Below, piece after piece: positions 26,961 through 33,279 of a DNA stretch of 64,000 bases; position 1 is the first letter of the stretch, and every line of letters starts with the position of its first letter. This DNA comes from Bog-473 sp963711065. Lineage in GTDB: Bacteria; Actinomycetota; Acidimicrobiia; Acidimicrobiales; RAAP-2. Where the stretch lies: contig CAVQCO010000007.1 in the NCBI GenBank assembly GCA_963711065.1, positions 682,001 to 746,000 on the forward strand, given 5' to 3'. The notes under the pieces are model-generated. The model had not been told where the DNA came from and ran no database searches. It worked only from the letters and a program-made list of their open reading frames with translations. The translations under genes and the position numbers were made by a program.

Positions 26961-27341
26961 TCACCCCCCGCCTTGCATCTCCTGCATGTTCTTTGCCATC
27001 ACGGCTTCGGAGATAGCCAACGCGTCAGTCGGACTGAACTGGACGAACTCGGTGCCAGCGTCCGCCGCCGGGGTATGTCCGGGTGGGATGTAGAACGCCT
27101 CGCCGGGTCCGATCACTTCGTCATGGTCGGCATAGCGAACTGTCATCTTTCCCTTGAACACATATCCCCAGTGTGGACATTGGCAGCGGTCGTCGGGCAG
27201 GCCCTTCAGCATCGGCGCAAGGTCAGCGTCTTGACGAATCGAGACGAAGTTGACCGTGTAGCCATCGAACTCCTCAGTCCGATCCTCGGCCACCCCCATG
27301 TCGTTGACCTTCGAGGCGGTTGCTTTCGATACCTTCGACAT
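26961..27341 (-). CDS. Small cupin-domain protein
   Basis: 126 residues from ATG 27341, preceded by a purine-rich GAAGGGGG. Core strands match a single cupin barrel: CPHWGYVFKGKMTVRYADHDEVIGPGEAFYIPPGHTP. The first cupin motif has one His (PHWGYV) where the usual set is HxH, and the second has the PPGH His, so the metal site is reduced or atypical. Function unknown; small cupins act as dioxygenases, isomerases or ligand sensors. It is divergent from the two plus-strand genes that follow, with which it may share a 230-bp regulatory region. Confidence 0.75.
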   Translation of the reverse strand: MSKVSKATASKVNDMGVAEDRTEEFDGYTVNFVSIRQDADLAPMLKGLPDDRCQCPHWGYVFKGKMTVRYADHDEVIGPGEAFYIPPGHTPAADAGTEFVQFSPTDALAISEAVMAKNMQEMQGGG

Positions 27342-27575
27342 GTTGAGGCCCCCTTCCGGGTTCTTGCCCGCGACTTGCGGTCCGTGCATTCAGTATGAGA
27401 CTCGGTAGAGACGGTGGAGCGGAATGTCAGCAATTGGCTTCGGTTGTAACGAAAAACTCAGAGCGATTTCAGGTCATTCCAAGTTTCGGCACCTCACGAT
27501 CGCGTTGTATCTCTGGGGGTATGGGGTTACGGTTCCTCTTGGGTGGTTCACGAGGGCGGCTGGGGAGGGATGACG

Positions 27576-28166
27576 ATGTTCATCCAGGTGTTTCAGGTAC
27601 AGCTTCGCGACGCGGCTCTCTGGTCGCGTCGAGTAGAGACGTGGCGTCGGGAGATACGGCCGAAGACAACCGGATTTCTGGGGTTCACCTCAGGTGTCAC
27701 CGCCGAGGATTACATGATCACCTTGGCTCGCTTCAGGTCGGAGGAGGCCGCGAAAGTGGACAACGACCTACCTGAACAAGGGGCATGGATCGAAGAGACA
27801 TCGAAGGCCTTCGAGGGTGAAGTTACGTTCCACGACTGCCGTGACGTCGACAGCCTCCTCGACGGGGGCTCGGACGACGCTGGGTTCGTGCAGATCATGC
27901 AGGGCCGGGCCAAGGATCAGAAGCGGATGCGGGCTCAGATGAGGGAGATGGAGGGTGAGCTGCGTAAAGTCCGTCCTGACCTCATCGGGGCGACCATGGC
28001 CTGGCATGGAGATGGCGGTTTCACGCAGGCCGCCTACTTCACTGCCGAGCAAGAGGCACGCAAGAACGAGCAGACCATGGCGCGGAGCCCCGTGTACGAG
28101 CAATTCATGGGGCTTATCGAAGGTGATCTGACTTTCTACGACCTCAGCAACCCTGACTTCGAATAA
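27576..28166 (+). CDS. Hypothetical protein with two ABM-like halves
   Basis: 196 residues. ATG 27576 was chosen over ATG 27570 because GGGGAGGG then sits 6 nt upstream. Two similar halves can be seen: MFIQVFQVQL...GFLGFTSGVTAEDYMITLARF and FVQIMQGRAKD...GATMAWHGDGGFTQAAYFT. Each is strand-helix-strand, like dimeric alpha/beta-barrel proteins fused in tandem. No catalytic residues assigned. It lies 59 nt before the TIGR03086-type gene and is probably co-transcribed. Confidence 0.6.
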   Translation: MFIQVFQVQLRDAALWSRRVETWRREIRPKTTGFLGFTSGVTAEDYMITLARFRSEEAAKVDNDLPEQGAWIEETSKAFEGEVTFHDCRDVDSLLDGGSDDAGFVQIMQGRAKDQKRMRAQMREMEGELRKVRPDLIGATMAWHGDGGFTQAAYFTAEQEARKNEQTMARSPVYEQFMGLIEGDLTFYDLSNPDFE

Positions 28167-28225
28167 CTGACGAAGGCCCGAGTGGCCGACGCCCGTTGTC
28201 GACCATGAACATGGAGGAGTGAGGC

Positions 28226-28792
28226 ATGGCAGACATCGCCCAGCTACATCGAAGAGCCCTCGACGAGACCCGCTCCTTCGTGGCCCGTACTGATCGTGCC
28301 CAATGGGCCGACGCGACCCCCTGTGACGGTTGGGACGTCCAAGCCCTCCTGAGCCACCTGGTGTCGGGCAACCTGTGGGCGGTCGAGCTGGGCTCGGGCC
28401 ACAGGATCGAGGACGTCGGTGACCGCCTCGACGGTGACGTGCTCGGGAACGACGCTTTGGCCGCATACGACGCTTCGGCCAAGGCGGCAGCGGCGACCTT
28501 CGAGGCACCCGGAGCGCTCGACGCGCCCTGCGCCGTCTCCTACGGACCTGTCCCCGGCTCGGTGTACGCGGGCCACCGTTTCATTGATGTCCTGATCCAT
28601 GGATGGGACCTGGCAACCGCCACGGGCCAGGACGCCACCCTCGACCCCGAGCTGGTGGATGCCGCCCACCAGCTCCTCCAGAATCAGGCGGACATGGTGC
28701 GAGCCAGTGGGATGTTCGGCGAAGACATTCCCGTGCCCGCCGGTGCGGGTGCGCAGACACGGCTCCTCGCGTTCATCGGTCGCCAGGGCTGA
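28226..28792 (+). CDS. TIGR03086-type / mycothiol-dependent isomerase-fold (DinB-like) protein
   Basis: 188 residues from ATG 28226, preceded by GGAGGAG. The N-terminal helical bundle (LHRRALDETRSFVARTDRAQWADATPCDGWDVQALLSHLV) and FIDVLIHGWDLATATGQ are hallmarks of the TIGR03086/MDMPI-N family, actinobacterial proteins related to mycothiol-dependent maleylpyruvate isomerase and DinB, often with a three-His metal site (His at LLSHL and VLIHGWD are candidates). The actual substrate cannot be told. It ends the plus-strand pair in the right element. Confidence 0.8.
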   Translation: MADIAQLHRRALDETRSFVARTDRAQWADATPCDGWDVQALLSHLVSGNLWAVELGSGHRIEDVGDRLDGDVLGNDALAAYDASAKAAAATFEAPGALDAPCAVSYGPVPGSVYAGHRFIDVLIHGWDLATATGQDATLDPELVDAAHQLLQNQADMVRASGMFGEDIPVPAGAGAQTRLLAFIGRQG

Positions 28793-28988
28793 GCGCGGCC
28801 GCGGTCCGTATCGCAGCGCGGCAGCCTCGGACGGTCGTCGATCCGAGGCGGCCGAAGGACAGGGATCTGAGACCTCTAGATGCGGCGATGAGTAGGTGGC
28901 CTCCGTGCGCCGTGTTAGGTGCCCCAGTCCGTTGGGGATAGGGGTAAAGGTCCGAATGGGACGGCGGGGCTCACAGAGGCCATGGGGC

Positions 28989-29321
28989 CTAGGAGGGCGC
29001 TTCTGGGGGCGGCTCGTGCACGGCGGCCTCCCAGACCTTGCCGGACAGGCGCACGGCCACCACTCGGGAGACGGCGATGCCCACGGCCATGGAGGTGGCC
29101 CAGGTGAGGGCGGCGCCCCAGGTAACTTTGCGGTCCGCCGGTCCGCTAGGAGGCTGCTGGTGGCGCACGAGGCGCCAGGCCATGGTTAGCAGGCGCTGGG
29201 TCACGATGGCGGCCACGGCCAGCGAGGCGGCGTTGACCACCTTCCAGCCCAGGTTCTTCTGCTCGGGGCTGGCGTTAATGGGCTTGTGAGGCCTCCAGGT
29301 GTGGTGGTAGCGAGCCTCCAT
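28989..29321 (-). CDS. DUF4235-type small membrane protein
   Basis: 110 residues. After a polar N-terminus of about 22 residues, KNLGWKVVNAASLAVAAIVTQ is the DUF4235 opening. Two hydrophobic segments (about 30-46 and 70-90) flank a WGAALTWA motif. DUF4235 proteins are small actinobacterial membrane proteins of unknown role. It is the only such gene in the element and faces the integrase divergently. The 196-bp gap before it contains a CCCCA/TGGGG hairpin (28921-28936) that could end the upstream gene. Confidence 0.7.
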   Translation of the reverse strand: MEARYHHTWRPHKPINASPEQKNLGWKVVNAASLAVAAIVTQRLLTMAWRLVRHQQPPSGPADRKVTWGAALTWATSMAVGIAVSRVVAVRLSGKVWEAAVHEPPPEAPS

Positions 29322-29452
29322 CTGCCTCCAATGATGCCCCCCCTACCACCGGGCTTCAACTGAACGTTCCGCCACCGATCGGGGACCATACGATTTCACG
29401 CACCCGAATCTTCACGCACCCGAATCCTCCATGGGCACGAACTTCGATCGCA

Positions 29453-30531
29453 GTGAGACTGCCCCACTTCGCCGGGATGGTGGCGCCTTACACGAACCGG
29501 TTACACAAGGAAGAGCTGGACAAGCTGCGGCGGGCGGTCAGCACCTCCACGTACGTGCCAACCGCGCACCAGACATTCAGGGAGTACCTCGACCAGTGGC
29601 TCGAAGGGCTGCCGGGCTACGGGCAAGCACGATCGACGGCTATCGGCGCTGCTTGCTCTACATACCACCGACACTGGGAAATCGGCGGCTCGACAAGTTG
29701 ACGGCAACAGACCTGGACCGGCTCTACTCGGACCTCCTCGCGTCCGGCCTGCGGCGACGTCAGGGTGGCCTCAGCCCTCGCAGCGTTCGATACGTGCATG
29801 TGGTCATCCAGAAGGCGCTTGGTGATGCCGTCCGAAAGAGCGAGCTGGCGCGGAATGTAGCCACCGCGGCAAGCCCTCCTTCAGCGAAGTCAGCACGACC
29901 CCCGGAGATGTCCTGGTGGACTCCCGGTGAGCTGAGCGCCTTCTTGGTGTTCACGTCTCGCGAGACACTCGGTCCGCTCTTCAGGCTCGCGGCGATGACG
30001 GGTATGCGTCGAGGTGAGGTATGCGGTCTGCGCTGGAGTGACGTTGACCTCGACAACGCCCGCCTGGACGTTCGCCAGCAACTCACCACAGTGAACGGAA
30101 GGCTCCTGTTCTCAGAGCGGACCAAGACTGACCACGGGCGGCGCACGATCGACCTGGATTCAGCCACCTTGATCCTAATGAAGAGCCAGAAAGCTCGGCA
30201 GGCCGAGGATCGTCTGACGATCGGTAGCGGCTATCGGGACTACGGGCTGGTATTTGCCCAGCCAGATGGTGAGCCGCTTGACCCCGAGAGTGTCGCCAAG
30301 GTCTTCGACCGCCGGGTGGCGCGCTGTCAGGTGCCCCGCATCAGGTTCCACGACCTCCGGCATACGCATGTCGCTCACCTGATTGCGGCGGGGGAGCAGC
30401 CCCTGCTCATCACTCGCAGACTCGGGCATTCCTCGACTTCATTCACCATGGACCGCTACGGCCACCTCTTCGAGGACGCTGGCTCTCAGGCTGCCGCAGC
30501 CGTTGCTGCAATGGTCGATGGCGGGGCCTAA
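29453..30531 (+). pseudogene. Tyrosine recombinase (phage-type integrase), N-terminal frameshift
   Basis: The frame from 29453 (ATG 29477 also possible) encodes YTNRLHKEELDKLRRA and TFREYLDQWLEGLPG, the start of a core-binding domain. At about 29611-29619 homology moves to the frame reading LRASTIDGYRRCLLY, which runs to 30531. One missing base explains it. The catalytic domain keeps all residues: Arg in TGMRRGE, Lys in TKTDHGRRT, HDLRHTH, LGHSS, and the Tyr nucleophile in MDRYGH. Usual length is about 370-400 residues. It would cut and rejoin DNA at the att repeats. Located beside tRNA-Leu, as expected for a tRNA-targeting integrase. If the frameshift is real, the element is locked in place. 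Confidence 0.85.
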
Positions 30532-30932
30532 GTCGGGGGCTTCCCTCGGGCGGTACCGCGCCCGAGGTGCTCGCTCAGCGGCTCATCAACATCGCGAACC
30601 ACCTGGCCGTCAGGAGTCGTGATCCGCTCGCTGTAGCGGTCGTTCTTCCGGTCCACGATCCGGGTCAACACTCTCCATGTTCGGCTGTCCCGGTGGAAGT
30701 CTTCACCGAACCACCGCTCCAAAGCCCGACGACGCTTGCCGCCCGAGAGCACCCGTTCGTCGGACTTAGCGGTCCCGCTGACATGAGCCTCGGCGTGAGC
30801 GGTCGCCGCTATTGCCGTAACTCCCAGGTCTCGACGCGTGCTCCCGCAGGCGCAGGGCGCACCGGACTCGGGGTTGTCTATCTCAGCTCCACATTCGGCG
30901 CAGGAAGGGCGCGCCTGCGCTTGTCCGGTCAT
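30528..30932 (-). CDS. Zinc-ribbon-like hypothetical protein between integrase and tRNA
   Basis: 134 residues from ATG 30932. The N-terminus CAECGAEIDNPESGAPCACG has CxxC and CxC pairs, a likely zinc site. The middle is Ala/Thr-rich. The C-terminal half (RALERWFGEDFHRDSRTWRVLTRIVDRKNDRYSERI) looks like a folded domain with many aromatic and charged residues. It overlaps the integrase stop by 4 nt convergently. Position next to the attachment site suggests a role in the element's biology, but none is recognised. Longer frames upstream overlap the tRNA and menC and are not credible. Confidence 0.55.
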   Translation of the reverse strand: MTGQAQARPSCAECGAEIDNPESGAPCACGSTRRDLGVTAIAATAHAEAHVSGTAKSDERVLSGGKRRRALERWFGEDFHRDSRTWRVLTRIVDRKNDRYSERITTPDGQVVRDVDEPLSEHLGRGTARGKPPT

Positions 30933-30975
30933 CGTTCGGACTGTACGCCACCCCTCTGACTGTGGAATCCCGACT

Positions 30976-30994
30976 TGTGACCAATCTGTGACCA
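30976..30994 (+). promoter_or_regulatory. Putative recombinase arm site, right end of right element
   Basis: TGTGACCA at 30976-30983 and 30987-30994 (11-nt period), 49 bp before repeat 3. Same octamer as at the left end of this element. Confidence 0.5.
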
Positions 30995-31043
30995 AGGGGC
31001 CAGTATCCACAGTGCAATAGGGCCACTGACCTGGTGCTTCGGA

Positions 31044-31065
31044 GTGCCCGGAGCGGGACTCGAAC
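31044..31065 (+). repeat. Direct repeat 3 (att-like, within the intact tRNA-Leu)
   Basis: The 22-bp unit here forms the T-arm and acceptor 3' strand of the tRNA plus one flanking base. This is the intact chromosomal side of the attachment site. Confidence 0.85.
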
Positions 31066-31127
31066 CCGCACGCCCTTTCGGACAGCGGCTTTTGAGGCCG
31101 CCGCGTCTGCCGTTCCGCCATCCGGGC
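31045..31127 (-). tRNA. tRNA-Leu (anticodon CAA)
   Basis: 83 nt. The acceptor GCCCGGA pairs with TCCGGGC with discriminator A. Anticodon stem GCGGC/GCCGC encloses loop CTCAAAA (anticodon CAA, reads UUG). A long class II variable arm (TGTCCGAAAGGGCG) and T-arm GCGGG-TTCGAGT-CCCGC confirm tRNA-Leu. CCA is not encoded. Its 3' end is the integration target. Confidence 0.95.
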
Positions 31128-31185
31128 GGGAACGCCCGAGCGTACCGGCTGCGATCTACGGTGAGGCTGTGGGAGGCCCCCCGGC

Positions 31186-32343
31186 GTGCAGCTGACCGGG
31201 GTCGAGCTCGTCCGCGTCGACCTTCGCTTTCGCGACGAGATCGGCACCGCGGCGGGCGTGCACCGCCTGCGCCCGCTGCTCTTCGTGCGGGTGGTGGCCG
31301 AGGAGGGCGAGGGGTGGGGGGAGTGCGCCGCGCTCCCCGAGGGCACCACGGTGGACCCCGCCCTCCCTGCGGTCGAGGAGGCCGCTGCGACGCGCGGCGT
31401 GTCCCGCCTCTGGGCTGCCACCCGCGCCCGGGGCGGCCAGCTGCCCACCGCGGCGGAGGTGCCGCGGCTGTTCGCGAGCTCCCCGGTGGACCGGATGCTG
31501 GCCGCCTGCTTCGAGATGGCGGTCTGGGACGCCGAGCTGCGCGCGGCGGGCCGTTCCATGGCCGACGCGCTGGGGACCGGGCCGGGCTTCGCCTCCCTCC
31601 CGGTCGGCGCCGTCGTCGGCATCCCGCCCGGCCGCGACCTCGATGTGCTGCGGGCCGAGGTCGCCGCCGCTGTCTGTGCCGGCGCCGCCCGCGTGCGGTT
31701 GAAGGTCGAGCCTGGGTGGGAGATCGCACCGGTGCGCGCCGTGCGCGCCGACCACTCCGACCTCGTGCTGCAGGTCGACGCCAACGGCTCGTTCCGGGGC
31801 ACCGACGAGGACGTGACGGTCCTCAGCGCTCTGGCCGACTTCGACGTCCTCTGCATCGAGCAGCCGCTCCCTCCGGCCGACCTGGTGGCGCACGCCCGCT
31901 TGGCGCGCGCCCTGCCGGTGCCCGTCTGCCTCGACGAGTCGCTCTCGACGCCGCGTCGGGTCACCGACGCGCTGCGCAACGGCGCCTGCGCGATGGCGTG
32001 CCTCAAGCCGGCGCGCCTGGGCGGCGTGCGCGCGACCCGGGCTGCGCACGCCGCCTGCGCCGCCGCCGGGGTCCCGGCCTTCGTCGGGGGTTTCTTCGAG
32101 GCGGGGCTCGGCCGGGCGTCCAACCTGGCGCTGGCGGCCCGCCTCGGCCAGGACGCCGCCGGCCTGGTCAGCGACGTGAGCGACCCCGCCGGGTACCTCG
32201 CCGTCGACCCGTGCGGCTACCCCCCCGTGGTCGAGGGCCGGGTCCGCGTCCCGACCGCGGCGGGGGTGGGGAACGGGCCCGCCGACGACGTGCTGGCCGG
32301 TCTCGATGTGCGGCGTCGCTGGTTCCCCGCCACCTACACTTGA
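31186..32343 (+). CDS. menC: o-Succinylbenzoate synthase
   Basis: Dehydrates SHCHC to o-succinylbenzoate in menaquinone synthesis (enolase superfamily). 385 residues, GTG start. Catalytic set: Lys173 in RLKVEPG (the first Lys of the usual KxK is Arg171), metal ligands Asp198 (VDANGS), Glu225 (IEQPL) and Asp250 (CLDES), and Lys274 (CLKPARLGG). The GGFFEAGLGRASN segment is typical of MenC. Other men genes are not in the window. N-acylamino-acid racemase activity occurs in relatives and cannot be excluded from sequence alone. Confidence 0.9.
   Translation: MQLTGVELVRVDLRFRDEIGTAAGVHRLRPLLFVRVVAEEGEGWGECAALPEGTTVDPALPAVEEAAATRGVSRLWAATRARGGQLPTAAEVPRLFASSPVDRMLAACFEMAVWDAELRAAGRSMADALGTGPGFASLPVGAVVGIPPGRDLDVLRAEVAAAVCAGAARVRLKVEPGWEIAPVRAVRADHSDLVLQVDANGSFRGTDEDVTVLSALADFDVLCIEQPLPPADLVAHARLARALPVPVCLDESLSTPRRVTDALRNGACAMACLKPARLGGVRATRAAHAACAAAGVPAFVGGFFEAGLGRASNLALAARLGQDAAGLVSDVSDPAGYLAVDPCGYPPVVEGRVRVPTAAGVGNGPADDVLAGLDVRRRWFPATYT
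32335..32340 (+). promoter_or_regulatory. Leaderless-type -10 hexamer TACACT
   Basis: TACACT ends 9 nt before ATG 32350, overlapping the end of menC. It would start a transcript at the small coiled-coil gene and its coupled response regulator. Confidence 0.35.
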
Positions 32344-32349
32344 CGCTCC

Positions 32350-32643
32350 ATGCACCGAGTCCTGCTGGAACGGCGGATCAGAGACGTCCACGCCCGCCTC
32401 GTGCGGGCGCGCGAGGAGCTCGCCGTGCTCGACGAGCAGCTCGCCGTCGTCCAGGAGTCCGCCGACGAGGCCCGCGTGCGGGCGCTCGTCTCCGAGACCC
32501 CCCTCGCCACGCAGGAGCACAACGAGGCGGCCCGCCACGCCGACGCCATGGCCAAGGCCCGTGAGGCGCTGCTCAAGACGGTGGTCGACCTCGAGCACCG
32601 CCAGGACGAGCTCCTGTCCCACGTGGCCTCGGGCAAGCAGTGA
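32350..32643 (+). CDS. Small coiled-coil protein
   Basis: 97 residues, almost entirely heptad-like helix (LLERRIRDVHARLVRAREELAVLDEQL, then AKAREALLKTVVDLEHRQDELL), Cys-free. No enzyme motif. The stop overlaps the GTG start of the ANTAR regulator by 4 nt, so the two are co-translated and the protein may be a partner of that regulator. Not recognised as a named family. Confidence 0.65.
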   Translation: MHRVLLERRIRDVHARLVRAREELAVLDEQLAVVQESADEARVRALVSETPLATQEHNEAARHADAMAKAREALLKTVVDLEHRQDELLSHVASGKQ

Positions 32644-33269
32644 CCGCCGATGGGGGCCGCGCCATGACGGACGCCGCCAGCGGGTCGGGTCCGGCCCGCG
32701 TCGTGATCGCCGAGGACGAGGCCATCGTGCGCCTCGACCTCAAGGAGATCCTCGTCTCGGCCGGCTACGACGTCGTCGGGGAGACCGGGCGCGGGGACGA
32801 GGCCGTGCAGCTGGTCGAGGAGCACCGTCCCGACCTGGCCATCCTCGATGTGAAGATGCCGGGCATGGACGGCCTGCGCGCCGCGCGCGAGATCACGTCG
32901 CGCCACGAGGCGGTGGTGCTGCTCCTGACGGCCTTCAGCCAACGAGACCTCATCGAGGAGGCCCGGGACTCGGGGGTGGCCGCGTACCTGGTCAAGCCGT
33001 TCCAGCCCCGGGAGCTGCTGCCGGCCATCGCCGACGTGCTGGCCAAGGCCCGCCAGGACCGCGCCATCGAGGCGGAGCACTCGGGCGACGGGGCCGAGGA
33101 CAAGATCGCCACCCGGCGCCTGGTCGACGAGGCGAAGCAGATCCTCATGGACCGCTACGGCCTCCCCGAGACCGAGGCCTTCGGCTTCGTCCAGCGCACG
33201 GCCATGCAGACACGGGCGCGGATGCGCGACGTGGCCCAGCAGGTCGTCGAAGGCACACTCACCCCGTAG
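32640..33269 (+). CDS. ANTAR-domain response regulator (PdtaR-like)
   Basis: 209 residues. Receiver domain at about 20-135 with acidic pocket EDE (25-27), phosphoacceptor Asp70 (ILDVKMPGMDG), Thr97 and Lys119 (LVKPF). ANTAR RNA-binding domain at about 150-205 (RLVDEAKQILMDRYGLPETEAFGFVQRTAM). ANTAR regulators bind paired hairpins in mRNA and prevent termination; the mycobacterial homologue pairs with a PdtaS kinase that is not encoded nearby. Start GTG 32640 (4-nt overlap with the coiled-coil gene); ATG 32664 is an alternative. Its stop TAG forms the start of the polA promoter hexamer. Confidence 0.92.
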   Translation: MTADGGRAMTDAASGSGPARVVIAEDEAIVRLDLKEILVSAGYDVVGETGRGDEAVQLVEEHRPDLAILDVKMPGMDGLRAAREITSRHEAVVLLLTAFSQRDLIEEARDSGVAAYLVKPFQPRELLPAIADVLAKARQDRAIEAEHSGDGAEDKIATRRLVDEAKQILMDRYGLPETEAFGFVQRTAMQTRARMRDVAQQVVEGTLTP

Positions 33270-33272
33270 AGT
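33267..33272 (+). promoter_or_regulatory. Leaderless-type -10 hexamer TAGAGT for polA
   Basis: TAGAGT ends 7 nt before the polA ATG. Its first three bases are the stop codon of the ANTAR gene. No Shine-Dalgarno sequence is present. Confidence 0.4.
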
Positions 33273-33279
33273 CGGCCGC

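Larger units (their letters stand above)
25232..31065. mobile_element. Right integrative element at tRNA-Leu, with tyrosine recombinase
   Basis: Bounded by repeat 2 and the intact tRNA-Leu 3' end. It contains the integrase next to the tRNA-proximal end, as is usual, and TGTGACCA pairs inside both ends. Cargo: whiB relic, hypothetical, ABM-like, cupin, two-domain ABM-like, TIGR03086-type and DUF4235 genes. No phage structural or conjugation genes were seen. Confidence 0.75.

Noticed and set aside
27543..27572. Earlier start (27543) for the tandem ABM-like gene
   Set aside because: It would place the ribosome site GGGGAGGG inside the coding sequence; ATG 27576 fits better.
30528..32123. 531-residue minus-strand gene
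   Set aside because: The upper two thirds run through tRNA-Leu and antisense to menC; only the part from ATG 30932 has coding character.
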